From contig CAWIGP010000005.1 of assembly GCA_963835735.1 (NCBI GenBank), forward strand, positions 186,001 to 250,000: a stretch of DNA of 64,000 nucleotides. Reading direction: 5' to 3'. Each line of letters opens with the position of its first letter. The first letter of the stretch is position 1. The position numbers were made by a program, and so were the translations under genes. Shown piece by piece: positions 12,001-17,933 of this stretch. The stretch is from DASQMT01 sp963835735 (lineage in GTDB: Bacteria; Actinomycetota; Thermoleophilia; Solirubrobacterales; Solirubrobacteraceae). The notes below the pieces were generated by a model, which was not told where the DNA came from, did no database searches, and saw nothing but the letters and a program-made list of their open reading frames with translations.

Positions 12001-13765
12001 CCGGCGCCGCAACCGTGAGCGCGCCGTCGTCGAGATCGACTTCCGCGGCGATCGCGCCGTCGACGAGCGGCGCGGTGGGCGCGGCGTCGGCGAGCGGCGT
12101 CCCGTCGGGGGCGGCCGGGGTGATCGGATCGTCGATCGCGTCGAGCGTCACCGCGACGGACACTGCGGCGTCCGACAGCGTGGCGGCGGTGACGGCGAGC
12201 AGGTTCGGCGAAACCTGGGGCGGCAGGATCACCGGAGCAGGTGCCGCGATCGTGACGGAGGGCGCGGACGGAGTCGCGATCGGGGCTGCGGGCGCTGTCG
12301 GCGCGTAAGCGACCGACACCGTGCTCGCTGGCATGGCGACAGGCGCCGCCGGCGCGGGCGCCGCCTCGGCAGACGACGCTTCCGGAGCGACCTGTTCCGC
12401 CTGCGGGGCGACCGCGACGGGCTCGGGCGGAGCGACCGCGGCCGGCTCGACCGGCGGCGCGACGGCGACCGGCTCGGCCGCGACCGGCTCGGCGGGCGCT
12501 GCCGGGGCAGGCTCGACCGGCGCGACCGCCGCGGTCTCGGGGGGCGCGGCCGCAGCGGCTTCGGTGGGTGCGGCCGGCTCGGCGGGCGCAACCGGAGCGG
12601 CTTCGGTGGGTGCGGCCGGAGCGGGCTCGGCGGCCGGGGCCGGCTCGGCGGGCGCGGCCGGGGCCGGGGCCGGCTCTGGGGCGGGGACCGTCGCCGCAGC
12701 GGCCGGGGCGTCGACAGCCGCTGCGGCGGCGGGCACTGAAGCGACAGCGATGGGGGCCGCCGGCGCCGTTGGTGCAGGCTGCGGCGCGGCGAGGATCTCC
12801 TCGAGCACCGCGTCGATCTCGTCATCGTTCAACGCGAGGCGCTCGGCCGCCGCGTCGGCGCGCTCCGCCGCCGCCTCGACCTGCTCGGCCGCCGGGTGAT
12901 TCACGCGCGAGGCCGCGTCCAGCGCCCTGGCGACGGCCTCCCAGGCCTTCGCGGCGGGCTTGTCGCGCTCGCGCCACCGCTTCCGTGCCTTGTCCTTGGG
13001 CTTATCGGGCTTGCCCTCGGCCTCGTCCGCGTCCTCCTTCGGGCTGTCGACCGTCGGCACGGGCGGGGCGGGCTCGGGGCCGAGCACGGTGCTCGGTTCG
13101 CCCAGGGGGTTGGTGGCGAGCGGATCGAGCGCCGGCTGGGCGTGTGCTTGCACGACCGGGTCGCTCGAGGGCGGTAGCAGCGTGCCGATGCCGGACTCGA
13201 CAATCGGCACCTGCGCGAACGGATCCTTCTGCTCCGCCTTCGGAGCGGCCTGGGGGTCCAGGTCATAGCGGTTGTCGACGACCGGCGCCGCCGTGGCGAC
13301 CGGTGCCGTCGGCTCGACGCCTGCGACGGGTTCACGCGCGACTGACGTTGCTTCCTGCGGTGAGGCGGTGGGGCGCGTCGCCTCGGCTTGCGCTTGCGCT
13401 TCCTCTTCTTGCGCGGGCGCGTGCACGCGAGACGGGCGGCTCCCGTCCTGCGCGCGGCGCGCTGCCGCGGCAGGCCGCTGCTGCGCGTTCGATGCGGCGG
13501 CATCGTCTTCGGCGCGCACGAGCCCGTCCAGGGCATCGTGCTTCTCCGGCGCGTCGGCGCGGGAGCCCGGCTTCTCGAAGGCCGGGAACGTGAAGTCGGG
13601 CAGCGCGAGCACGACGAGCGACGACTCGCCCTCGTCCAGGCTCGCGGCGATCGCGACGGGCGCGAGGTAGGACGAGAGCAGGAACGCCGCGCTCACGGAG
13701 CCGATCACGCGGAGGCGGCGGCCGCGACCGAAGACAAGCGAGCGGGGGGGCGTGTGGGGGGACAT
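1..13765 (-). CDS. Giant secreted modular repeat protein (partial, C-terminus outside window)
   Basis: The frame stays open from the ATG at 13765 to the left edge, giving at least 4,588 residues; frame checks near 12500, 10900, 6000, 2000 and 10 agree. Residues about 1-45 form a signal peptide (Arg-rich start, then VIGSVSAAFLLSSYLAPVAIA). Next come a charged stretch with a Lys/Arg/Asp-rich coiled-coil-like segment and a long Ala/Pro/Glu linker. A globular segment containing HAPQILYLDPALGPQAL follows (about 10900), then GGxGDD-type turns, then about ten related modules (see the repeat entry). Asp-rich loops such as DTNGDGRVDDADE and DIDGDGVLDE resemble dockerin/EF-hand or thrombospondin type 3 calcium sites. 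The left part (1-3600) has further beta-rich domains without clear repeats. No catalytic motif was recognised. It is probably exported and surface-bound or released, perhaps an adhesin or matrix protein; that role is inference. Confidence 0.85.
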   Translation of the reverse strand, partial: MSPHTPPRSLVFGRGRRLRVIGSVSAAFLLSSYLAPVAIAASLDEGESSLVVLALPDFTFPAFEKPGSRADAPEKHDALDGLVRAEDDAAASNAQQRPAAAARRAQDGSRPSRVHAPAQEEEAQAQAEATRPTASPQEATSVAREPVAGVEPTAPVATAAPVVDNRYDLDPQAAPKAEQKDPFAQVPIVESGIGTLLPPSSDPVVQAHAQPALDPLATNPLGEPSTVLGPEPAPPVPTVDSPKEDADEAEGKPDKPKDKARKRWRERDKPAAKAWEAVARALDAASRVNHPAAEQVEAAAERADAAAERLALNDDEIDAVLEEILAAPQPAPTAPAAPIAVASVPAAAAAVDAPAAAATVPAPEPAPAPAAPAEPAPAAEPAPAAPTEAAPVAPAEPAAPTEAAAAAPPETAAVAPVEPAPAAPAEPVAAEPVAVAPPVEPAAVAPPEPVAVAPQAEQVAPEASSAEAAPAPAAPVAMPASTVSVAYAPTAPAAPIATPSAPSVTIAAPAPVILPPQVSPNLLAVTAATLSDAAVSVAVTLDAIDDPITPAAPDGTPLADAAPTAPLVDGAIAAEVDLDDGALTVAAPVEPPDAQLSLSSANRAAALTAGGDRDESGTVSDASAAGARPGAASAASVANDFVPDSADESASARGPPAGEPSSEEPAGPGGASAPGDRSARTGSINLALSSTPAPARSEPQMSSGSSSATTSGDDGSIASVLSAAISSTGSADASPTGLAWPDTRVKQPTVPQDLGDATGASSAVSGASDAPGASGAGPPESRGETIDLGDVIGSGAETGTIRPDPDHPPPVDGTAGGSLSGGPGSSWLAGATPLEGATMLDSAVGSDVLESTTAEPSHGNPAGEPWSARGPPAGSVLITAAHGGTLTVGDATLSFAPGALPVDAYVSMIPADGVVDLNAYDAATGERISTFPIAPVLTLFAGRHRTHAPQILYLDPALGPQALPSAYDRRTGLVSAALPHFSEYTSSFTANGPWEITLDDTGPHTITVSVDGTDLVLVVDTDPEERHPLAEVTSLVITGGAADDTLVIEASAAGFAETIAFSGGGGDDTAELQLPDTGGTYGLATANPAQPRLELTVGGLRQLTAAGLEHLMVTGSVGDDTLQFGTGAADFGAKITFDGGDGDDSLEGPDEITLWQINAVNGGWFKTEPLDDFNFADVENLTGGTNIDAFNFAGGGFITGAIDSGGGSQQLDLGGFVFVEGDLTLMRTTADITPAGSTELDEASFYIVGVQAGTIFVGSGFGTDQEIGFRGTIDALALVIVTDSATGRTWFAVKATVQAALVGVSGVTIDTGTLTIEFNSRAADDSYLDFSTYDDNNDETPDTITAATLDIDFTAPVRRGSADDATVDFFGLVGGSADVAFEQSLVDVDLDGDWTTTTDDQFIDASMLQFAVDDLDLHLGAGDFLVAITGGSLGLVSISAPPPADADASQSSKWTAITSDGIGVTLQLGSPVTISVTNGSFQINTASGQFVPAPATPVGNDPAPLPVPVLATALKWADPDDPAGGFAVDVDGDQQGDLIDPGALLPSTPSLEIGFTTQKLAIAGRFETSLFDFVHLTTDFEYTRSSVAVDLDPEDPANAGNPENAELVTFGLDIVGTADGGTGLLIGDPDGVHFVVEDGSLALAFVNAGAPAATGAADNRRWTAVKAELQGATLAGIDAFDVVVDLLTVELNRFAGQFTPASPGAPLRAEALDWTTMLNLDGDDSFGDEEFDRVTVVGVQFDFEEQLTRAGGRLTINNILDLIAGTVAFAFEQQVVNVDVASDGYDPNTTGGDLENAVMTSFAMQILADDGNDANGDELGLTIGDETGVHFKVESGSLLYVSVKPAAPATGDSRVFTAITASIQNAELLGIDGVTAQIVSFSVDVNKAAGRFGTDPLAEALDWTGAIDEDQEGNFEAPTFEVPTGADPIELTVEYEGDVLGASGRFVINLFDFVTGDVDFKYVNSTEDVVISGTETLTDAQVTRLSLRVHELFVGVPDGPGFRITDGALVLATIKPSKAAQADPTTPDGRSWRALTATLEHAAFEGIPDVTLEFDSATLELNKASGTKGPTEAEALDWIAAFATTFTVTDLDGVEHPIEFIEDLLELQATATFNAFDFVRGEVKITVRTEDVDVDLNDDDIADLEQAQLLTIALEINPSGTTPLFIGVNGVGFEIASGTIFVASLKARPPAAGSTTPADPRTWSAISSNILGAGLVGLPDDFVFVADELEIQVNQAAGGTTPPDPLDWGADLDIDGNGVFGEDAEGDDLKDSLIRGEGANQVTIDFGGRLLRVAGTLHIRIADFVYVAGSFAIEKGDPIFVTPAGATQQVEVTLLRVGVSNASVFVGMGVPDSDGDGDFDGSDVIGDTNGDGVYNPTGAAADIDGDGVLDEPDDLEAFGSVGVALTDLELALALMRQVPATTGGPPGPLSFTALKASGSAQLLGIPSVTLRGELSVELNSGTNANDATARPVVDFSTLEGGALVVQTGPDPDGPGDEEAPSVAIDFETGLLRASGTITLQISEFVFITADFAFQQSDEPLTVTTEGSTPLSGDVTVMTIGASNGFAFFGTGGPYWDTNGDGRVDDADETPDPATTEAVGLAIGDVTFALALLKPVVDPLDPLANELRVYTSFTALKLKGDVSLVGVEGVTANIKNLTLELNSATLVTPGLNPPPAIDFTLLDGGGLEVPVSDSDTLLIDFDGRRLRAGAYVELGFGGFVHISGSLVFEMGEVIDDQLLTNGTTKTLSVMKIGASNVNIFVGEGGPYWVDSNENGRIDGGDIPAEDGAVGIALGGVEVAVALLKTIPPATPALSYYAISAHADSIRLVGVEGVTVLGTDIEVAVNGGGAPPAGTNPPVVVDFNGAGDDESLPVTVDLETGETRDIAFGAWVLEASGTITVEVEGFSIVTTIAFSQAMRTNGQKVTKISLTDTSFSVGIGDPAFTISGASGFILLTPLGMAAQIDVATTTVSVGPDFSFSTGFSVKINNTNRVVNEEFLVPGADPFVLELPRGPYLRIEATDVDLTLRGFAFHADAIAIERVVKVPGTPPVQLTRFVATGVSATTFTAEDLEGAQTGFALTNGRIAFVLYPGLPTAGGGVAGIVSGTITLDTGGALDIEGAATLQVNRTNQQRRENIPAGDGAIVFDLAPNTFKIAVRQLSVRVLDIFELTGDFFFEDRPGIKVYGARNATLFLGQRNSDDLTDFTNAVGVRITDASVAVVRFLNGPADTDDTYAVTAFGRAELLGIPGLAVTGTLRVRINTSGQTVFQTITLPQMVDGVDNDGDTEIDEGDEDDGIDNNDNGTIDELAERQIIVNFASGVRTEIFEVGVDQYGNDDEDARLRLDAAGIFVVEGILRFTRHPNGRLEVDAPVVTVTISVPLGAGELQEIVSVSGVARFSFGGPGGFQLQDLRVNGFALFGQTIVDAAVPPASAQRPPEADLAGPFAGQNVNVSFFDADEPFIDVIFRDPNFLGINADTITDPTDEFIISGPGGNVAVNGAAVQVDPTNPFLFRYFLEKIDENEDLFTLGGNPLDPRNTVRIEFLQGSFQNGAGGGGATNAADFESFYLFRPPAGVGALAEEPPPPVPTAMLASPFSGATLNQRSASARPWIDVVFLPNQAGRVAGVSGDEIRLSGAGTANLLKPIGSTFAQLTLGPQVAPNTWRYYVTPRPGIALQQIWAQGTVEVEFVATALNSTTPTWCVLPVNAPADATCAGATEEQKPGGGFGAFTLDPNVIDATQSNTPRAIGPLTLTNLAVSLVGTTFKDGKLALTIGIGADSADLAFGRTNSTAANSNPNAPPPGPAPGSAQDRNGVSVNMTGLLGTFDVRVDIVKAAAALRDPAALLAAFDVPAKFTLDVGTFEAIVPSVATLTGQGLRVSYDENYDPARNGGRPQEILRLNTAVVTFQSFGLTGLIQPYTDNRGNSDPADDIVVPGLIVTTDGLQIGRAELRYKPGQATTNSVPVATPAAPLPGSQPLPQSTTPTMPAGPAAGTTIKFGTILEFDDLRVGVINFKVDFANPSVFSGEVFVASGGVKFLPGRPVSASIVDRLTAELGDQPGLPNTEAVRAALEFDEGEIKAFKFNADTMRIAFGSVVTITAVDFALDTGAGPDEELVSFVSVGAEVRVGSLVIGGSARNFAFEGDGDFKTRPGFGVFLTVGGATGDSFKWPSWLPIKIESLGIEWRDIEAAPSDFLLTLSASVTGIQGIPGLEFSGTIEGVKIDVGRLLDGEFPVVQIDALGVSVRGNVFGGELNATLLGGILRVSESGAIIDPFDIRTPVADRVLFVGVEGGFSIAGIGGITIRFGVSELGPLTVMLEASVPGGILLEPNTGLAINDFVAGVEFFKTLPSIDDPLQLRGPAFNLPAAMTVDEWLTTIQQQVARQWRLLRDNPALNGFTAAFTAPMTITGSAKLFTIYASEQVFNGQVIIKISTDGKFMIAGRLNFAADNISVSAKLYADLSKVASGEVTVLFLADVPDQVRVLTLYGRLKTGFRNATGEEVTFVVPADAPLIPTPSLAGPRSGDIVGLAQINSRGFVDVRYTITAGQRLSSASIVDPGDEFVVAATGGGMVRLDRSQAPVLISQTATEFVF
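3990..9960 (-). repeat. About ten ~200-residue protein modules within the giant CDS
   Basis: Each module carries a boundary signature of the form R-x-W/F-x-A-I/V/L, 10-14 residues, L-x-G-I/V-x-x-V-T. Examples are GRTWFAVKATVQAALVGVSG, NRRWTAVKAELQGATLAGID, GRSWRALTATLEHAAFEGIP, PRTWSAISSNILGAGLVGLP and PLSFTALKASGSAQLLGIPS. Signatures fall near 9890, 9400, 8790, 8200, 7670, 7160, 6470, 5870, 5320 and 4060, so spacing is about 0.5-0.7 kb with one wider gap before the last. Other recurring pieces are an ALDW-type motif followed by an Asp-rich loop, a strand of the type FDFVxGxVxF, and xFVGxGxP/G. The copies are diverged at DNA level, which argues for old duplications. Confidence 0.75.
12330..12690 (-). 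repeat. Ala/Pro/Glu low-complexity linker coding region
   Basis: On the minus strand this encodes a long run of Pro-Ala-Glu-Val units (for example EPAPAAPAEPV and PTEAAPVAPAEP) with no predicted fold. It sits between the signal-peptide-proximal part and the folded modules of the giant protein, a place where such linkers commonly span or protrude from the cell wall. The plus strand here gives spurious Gly/Ala-rich reading frames. Confidence 0.8.
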
Positions 13766-14044
13766 GACCGTGGTCCTGCACGGCAGCGGGAGCAACCATC
13801 CTCAGGCCATGCAGGCCCGTTGCTCACGATGCGACCCCTACCACAACGCGCGGCCGCGTGCCAGGTTCCGACACCCCGCTTCAAAAACCGGGCCGATGGA
13901 TGCCGCGACGAACCGGCGCGCACAGAAACAGGCGATTTGCAGCGCCTCCGTGCCGTGCGAATGCTCAACCTATACCTCAGCTGGAATGCCGAAAAGATAT
14001 CGGTACGGACATCGAACATTCGTCCAGTCGCCGACCACGCGCGG
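13766..14044. other. Leader region of the giant gene; no gene seen
   Basis: This roughly 280-bp stretch lies between the giant gene start (13765) and the terminators of the upstream gene. Reading frames here have poor codon pattern. I see an inverted repeat CCTGCA (13775-13780) / TGCAGG (13810-13815) in what would be the leader RNA, and a relatively AT-rich patch around 13960-14030 that could hold the promoter. I recognise no known riboswitch. Confidence 0.4.
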
Positions 14045-14080
14045 GCGCGGCCGGCCCGGGAGGAGGAGGGCCGGCCGCGC
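14045..14080 (-). terminator. Second, strong GC hairpin downstream of the HNH-repeat gene
   Basis: Perfect 13-bp inverted repeat: left arm 14045-14057, right arm 14068-14080 (GGGCCGGCCGCGC), 10-nt loop of G and A only. It follows the hairpin at 14107-14134 in the minus direction. Together they should insulate the giant gene from read-through. There is no U-tract, as is common in high-GC actinobacteria. Confidence 0.7.
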
Positions 14081-14106
14081 CGGGAGGGGGCGGTCCGGGG
14101 GAATCC

Positions 14107-14134
14107 GGCGCGACCGGCTAGAGCCGGTCGCGCC
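14107..14134 (-). terminator. Hairpin terminator overlapping the stop codon
   Basis: Perfect 13-bp inverted repeat: GGCGCGACCGGCT (14107-14119) and its complement (14122-14134) with a 2-nt gap. The TAG stop of the minus-strand gene (14118-14120) lies at the hairpin apex, so the last codons also encode the terminator. Confidence 0.7.
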
Positions 14135-15170
14135 AGCGGACCGCTGCGGAGGCCAGCGCGCCGAGCGCGGCGTCGAGCGCCGGGCCGTTCCCGCTCGCGC
14201 GGGCGCGGCTGAGCTCGCGTAACGCCGCGGCCAGGACCGCCGGGCCGGACGGACCGGCGTGGCGGAGCGCGTCTAACTCGGCCTGCGTGAGGCGGCGCGC
14301 CTCGCCGCACACCAGCACCGCGAGCTCGCGCGCCCGTCGCTCGGCCGCCGCCGCGCGATCCTCGGCCTCGTGCGCCGCCTTCCAGGCCGCGCCGGTGCCG
14401 TCGCTCGCGAGCTGCGCCCGCGCCGCAGCGCCGAGCCGCTCGGCCGCCTCGGCGCGCACCTCAGCGTCGGACGCGCGGGCCTCCGCGATCTGTTGCGCGC
14501 GGCGCGCCTCGGTGACGTCTCGGGTGGCCGCGTCGGCCTGGTCGGTGACGGCGCGGATCCGCGCCTCGGTGTCGGCGACGATCTCCTCGACGCGCTCGGT
14601 CGATACCTCGCGCACCGTCCGCTCGCTGACCTGCACGCGATCGCGCGCCCGCCGGGCGCGGCCCTCGCGCTCGCTCGCGCGGCGCGCGCGCCGGCGCGCG
14701 TCGCCGATCGCCTGCTCGGCCCGCTCGGCGCGGCGCTCGGTCGCGTGCAGCCGGCGCTCCAGCGCCTCGACACGCGCCTCGGCCTCGCGCACGCGCTCCG
14801 CCGCGGCGATCAGCTCGTCGTCGACGCTGCGCGGCGCCTGCGCCGCCCGCTGGGCGAACGCGGGACGCGCCGCGCCGGCGGCACGCCGGCGCGGCCCGGG
14901 CTTGTGCGGCTCCAGGCCGGCCGCGCGCACGGCGGCGTTGAAGCTCCCGCCGAACGGGCGCTTCGCGGCATTGGTCGAGGGCCAGAGGCCGTCGTAGTAG
15001 CGCTCGGCACGCCATTCCTGCGCGCGCCAGCGCGCCAGCGACGGGTTCCAGTCGGCCGAGCACGGCGGCTCGCCGTACCGGTCGTTCCACTCGAGGATCT
15101 TCGAGATGATGAGTTCGCGGGTCCAACGCCGTACTCGACGCCCGTCCGCGATCTGCGCGGACGGGGTCAT
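14118..15170 (-). CDS. HNH-associated repeat protein with long coiled coil
   Basis: 350 residues. The first ~90 residues (WTRELIISKILEWNDRYGEP, then DWNPS and later FGGSFNAAVRAAGLEP) match the pattern of the homing-endonuclease-associated HNH repeat, a small DNA-binding unit found in actinobacterial proteins. No HNH nuclease residues are visible. Residues about 115-290 are almost entirely Ala/Glu/Arg with heptad character, including AERVREAEARVEALERRLHA, so a long coiled coil is expected. A DNA-binding head plus a coiled-coil rod suggests a structural or regulatory chromosome protein, but no function is established. It is a single gene with its own terminators. Confidence 0.65.
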   Translation of the reverse strand: MTPSAQIADGRRVRRWTRELIISKILEWNDRYGEPPCSADWNPSLARWRAQEWRAERYYDGLWPSTNAAKRPFGGSFNAAVRAAGLEPHKPGPRRRAAGAARPAFAQRAAQAPRSVDDELIAAAERVREAEARVEALERRLHATERRAERAEQAIGDARRRARRASEREGRARRARDRVQVSERTVREVSTERVEEIVADTEARIRAVTDQADAATRDVTEARRAQQIAEARASDAEVRAEAAERLGAAARAQLASDGTGAAWKAAHEAEDRAAAAERRARELAVLVCGEARRLTQAELDALRHAGPSGPAVLAAALRELSRARASGNGPALDAALGALASAAVRWRDRL

Positions 15171-15350
15171 GTTGGACCTCGTCCGCTAGCCGCGAGTGGC
15201 GTTCGTGGGCGGGAGCGCCAGGTCGCCCTGGCCGAACGACACGTGACCCGCAAACACGGGCATGTATGTGATCGGTCGGAGGGCGGAGCGACGGCTCATC
15301 GTCGGTCCACCGTACCCGACGCACCGGCGTTTGTCGAACCGCGCGAGCCG

Positions 15351-15383
15351 CGCAAGCGGGTTCGAATCCCGCGCGGTCTGCCA
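15351..15383 (+). other. tRNA 3'-end-like fragment (T arm, acceptor strand, CCA)
   Basis: GCGGG-TTCGAAT-CCCGC is a perfect five-pair T stem with a canonical T loop (15356-15372), followed by 7 nt (GCGGTCT), a discriminator G and CCA at 15381-15383. I looked upstream for the matching 5' acceptor strand (AGACCGC), an anticodon arm and a D arm and found none, so this is not a complete tRNA gene. Fragments like this can mark an attachment site left by an element that integrated into a tRNA gene. The longest plus-strand reading frame through here is an artefact for the downstream gene. Confidence 0.45.
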
Positions 15384-15462
15384 CCCTTCCCGACCGATCA
15401 GCACGCCAGCCACCCACCCCGAGAAGAAGACGGAGCCGGACGCCGCGGGACCCCCGCGCGGC

Positions 15463-16383
15463 GTGTCGCGCCTGTCGTTGATCGGCATCGCGATCTCCGT
15501 CGTCGCGGTCGCCGGCGTCGTCTGGTGGGCGCTGCACCAGGAGCCGCCGCAGTTCCCCGACAGCCCCGGAGAGTGGTGGGCGCTCGCGGGCGCGATCGCA
15601 CTCTACGCGGTCGCAACGCTCGTACGCGGAGAGCGCTGGCGCGCGCTGCTGCTGGCCGAGGGCGGCCACCCGAGCCGCCTCGACGCCCAAGCGCTCAACA
15701 CGGTCGGCTACGCGACGAACAACATCCTCCCCGCACGCGCGGGCGACGCGGTGCGGGTGGTCCTGATGGCCCCGCTCGCGCGGATGTCGATGAAGTCGGT
15801 GCTCGGCACGCTGCTCGCCGAGCGGCTGCTCGACATCGCGGTGATCCTCACGCTCTTCATCGTCGTCGGCTATGGGCTGCTGGGCGAGGCCGGGGCGGGC
15901 GACGTGGGCTGGATCCTGCTCGCGACGCTCCTGTTCGGCGCCGCGGCGGCCGGTGCCGTGCTGATCATCCGCCGCAACGAGCGGATGCACGAGTTCATGG
16001 CCCCGATCCTCTCCTCGACGCTTCAGCTGCGCAGCCGCCATGGCATCGTCCTGCTCGGGGTCACGTTCGTGATCTGGGCACTCGAGGCGGGCGTCTGGAT
16101 GAGCGCAGGCGCCGCGGCCGGGTTCCCGATGGACCCGATCGAGGGCTGCTACATCGTGGCGCTCGCCAGCGTGTTCGCGCTGATCCCTTCCGGGCCGGGC
16201 TACGCCGGCACGCAGGACGCCGCGGCGATCACCGGGATCCTCGCGCTCGGCGGCACGCACTCGCAGGCCGTGACCTACGTGATCCTCGTGCGGTTCGTGA
16301 TCGCGGTGCCGATCACGATCGTCGGCCTCACGCTGATCGCCGTCCGCTACGGCGGCCTGCGGCGGTTGCGACCCGCTCGATGA
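15463..16383 (+). CDS. YbhN/AglD-type lysylphosphatidylglycerol-synthase-like transmembrane protein (putative flippase)
   Basis: About 306 residues with seven to eight hydrophobic segments. Family marks include GYATNNILPARAGDAVRVVL and later ALIPSGPGYAGTQDA, typical of the LPG_synthase_TM/UPF0104 family (YbhN, AglD, MprF transmembrane part). Members act as or with lipid or lipid-linked-sugar flippases in the plasma membrane. The GTG at 15463 is preferred because an ATG at 15262 would translate through the tRNA-like fragment; no clear ribosome site decides it. Its TGA overlaps the ATG of the next gene (ATGA), so the two are probably translated together. Confidence 0.75.
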   Translation: MSRLSLIGIAISVVAVAGVVWWALHQEPPQFPDSPGEWWALAGAIALYAVATLVRGERWRALLLAEGGHPSRLDAQALNTVGYATNNILPARAGDAVRVVLMAPLARMSMKSVLGTLLAERLLDIAVILTLFIVVGYGLLGEAGAGDVGWILLATLLFGAAAAGAVLIIRRNERMHEFMAPILSSTLQLRSRHGIVLLGVTFVIWALEAGVWMSAGAAAGFPMDPIEGCYIVALASVFALIPSGPGYAGTQDAAAITGILALGGTHSQAVTYVILVRFVIAVPITIVGLTLIAVRYGGLRRLRPAR

Positions 16384-17933
16384 AGCGCCGCTGGGAGGTC
16401 CTGGCCTACGTGCTGCTGGTCGCGGCCGCGCTCGTCGTGCGGCTGATCGGGCTGGCCGACCGGCCGTTCCACCACGACGAGAGCCAGGACGCGTACTTCT
16501 CCTGGCTGTTCTGGACGCAGGGCGACTATCAGTACCAGCCGATCCTGCACGGGCCGCTGCGCTTCTACCTGACCGCGTTCAACTACGTCCTGTTCGGCGA
16601 CAGCGACTTCACCGCCCGGCTGGCGCCGGCGCTGATGGGAACGCTGATCGTGCCGCTGCCGGCGCTGCTGCGCGGCCAGATCGGGCGGGTCGGCGCCTTC
16701 GCCGCCGCGACGGCGCTCGCGTTCGGCCCGGCGTACCTGTACTACAGCCGCTTCGCGCGCGAGGACATCTACATCGCCTGCATCACGCTCGCGCTGCTGG
16801 CGGTCACGTTCCGCTTTCTGCAGCGCCCGCGGCGCCACCAGCCGGCGCTGATCGGCGCGTTGCTCGCGCTCAGCTTCGCGACCAAGGAGTCGACGTTCAT
16901 CACCGTGTTCGTCGCGGGCACGTTCTTCCTCGCGGCCGTCGCGGTGCAGGCGCGCCGCGACGGCTTCCTGCAGGCGCCGATCGTGCGCGCGGTCCGCGCC
17001 GTCGGCTGGGAGGCGTGGGCGTGGGGGCTCGCGACGTTCGTCGCCGTCTTCACGCTCCTGTTCACCGTCTTCCTGACCAACCCGGCCGGGCTGTGGGACG
17101 GGATCCACGACGGGCTCGCGTACTGGCTCGAGCAGCACGACGTCGGCGGGCGCGGCGAGAAGGAGTGGTACTTCTACATCGTCGTCCTGTTCGCGGAGGA
17201 GCTGCCGGCGCTGCTGCTCGGGCTCGTCGGCGCGATCGCGACGCTGCGCCGCCCGACGCTGCTGCGCGCGTTCCTGATCTGGGACTTCGTGCTGTCGCTC
17301 GCGCTCTACAGCTACGCGTCCGAGCGATTCTCGTGGCTCGTCCTGCACCCGCTGCTTCCTTTGCTGCTGCTCGCGGGTGTCGGCGTGCAGACGATCTGGG
17401 ACGCGCGCGCGCAAGTGGCGGGAAAGCTCGGGCTGGTCGCGGTCGCCGTCTGCGCGGCGTTCGTGGTCTACACGTCGTGGTGGGCGAACGTGGAGAACGG
17501 CGCGAACCCGCGCGAGTTCCTGGTCACCACTCAGTCGGCGGAGCAGGTCAAGGGCGTGCGCGACGAGGTCGAGGCCGCGGCCGGGCGCGCCCGGCGCGAG
17601 GGCCGCGACTTCAACATCCTCGTCGACGCGGCGGAGGGCGCGACGTTCCCGTGGGCGTGGTACTTCCGCGACCTCCCGGCCGGCTACCTGGACATGACGA
17701 ACGCGCAGCTCCCGTCCGACACCGACGTGGCGATCCTGACCGAGGCCAACCGCGACCGGCTGCTGCCGAGCCTCGCCGGCTACGACGGGCGGCGCTTCCC
17801 GTTCCGCGTCTGGTGGGTGCGCGACTACGACGAGATGTCGCTGGGGGGATGGTGGCGCTGGTTCACCAAGCGCGAGCCGTGGAACCCGACCGGCGGGATG
17901 CCGGAGTGGCTATACGTCCGGCAGGGCGCGTAG
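16380..17933 (+). CDS. Agl23-like membrane glycosyltransferase (TIGR03663 family)
   Basis: 517 residues. It starts with a transmembrane segment followed by RPFHHDESQDAYFSW, the acidic motif of GT-C/ArnT-type enzymes after the first helix. Many membrane segments follow, then a soluble C-terminal domain (WYFRDLPAGYLDMTNAQLPS) ending in GGMPEWLYVRQGA. This matches the 'flippase activity-associated protein Agl23' family first described in haloarchaea and also found in bacteria. It probably transfers a sugar from a polyprenyl-phosphate carrier on the outer face of the membrane; the acceptor is unknown. It overlaps the flippase-like gene by 4 nt and converges with the DUF2298 gene, overlapping it by 24 nt. 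Confidence 0.75.
   Translation: MKRRWEVLAYVLLVAAALVVRLIGLADRPFHHDESQDAYFSWLFWTQGDYQYQPILHGPLRFYLTAFNYVLFGDSDFTARLAPALMGTLIVPLPALLRGQIGRVGAFAAATALAFGPAYLYYSRFAREDIYIACITLALLAVTFRFLQRPRRHQPALIGALLALSFATKESTFITVFVAGTFFLAAVAVQARRDGFLQAPIVRAVRAVGWEAWAWGLATFVAVFTLLFTVFLTNPAGLWDGIHDGLAYWLEQHDVGGRGEKEWYFYIVVLFAEELPALLLGLVGAIATLRRPTLLRAFLIWDFVLSLALYSYASERFSWLVLHPLLPLLLLAGVGVQTIWDARAQVAGKLGLVAVAVCAAFVVYTSWWANVENGANPREFLVTTQSAEQVKGVRDEVEAAAGRARREGRDFNILVDAAEGATFPWAWYFRDLPAGYLDMTNAQLPSDTDVAILTEANRDRLLPSLAGYDGRRFPFRVWWVRDYDEMSLGGWWRWFTKREPWNPTGGMPEWLYVRQGA

Noticed and set aside
13332..14310. Several 87-274-codon frames on both strands around the terminators
   Set aside because: They cross two perfect hairpins, overlap the starts or ends of well-supported genes, and have Arg/Ala/Pro/Gly-rich composition typical of chance frames in GC-rich DNA.
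15300..15383. Complete tRNA gene
   Set aside because: I could not place the 5' acceptor strand, D arm or anticodon arm; only the T arm and 3' end are tRNA-like.
15262..15462. N-terminal extension of the flippase-like protein from the ATG at 15262
   Set aside because: It would translate through the tRNA-like fragment and has no membrane or family character; the family homology begins after 15463.
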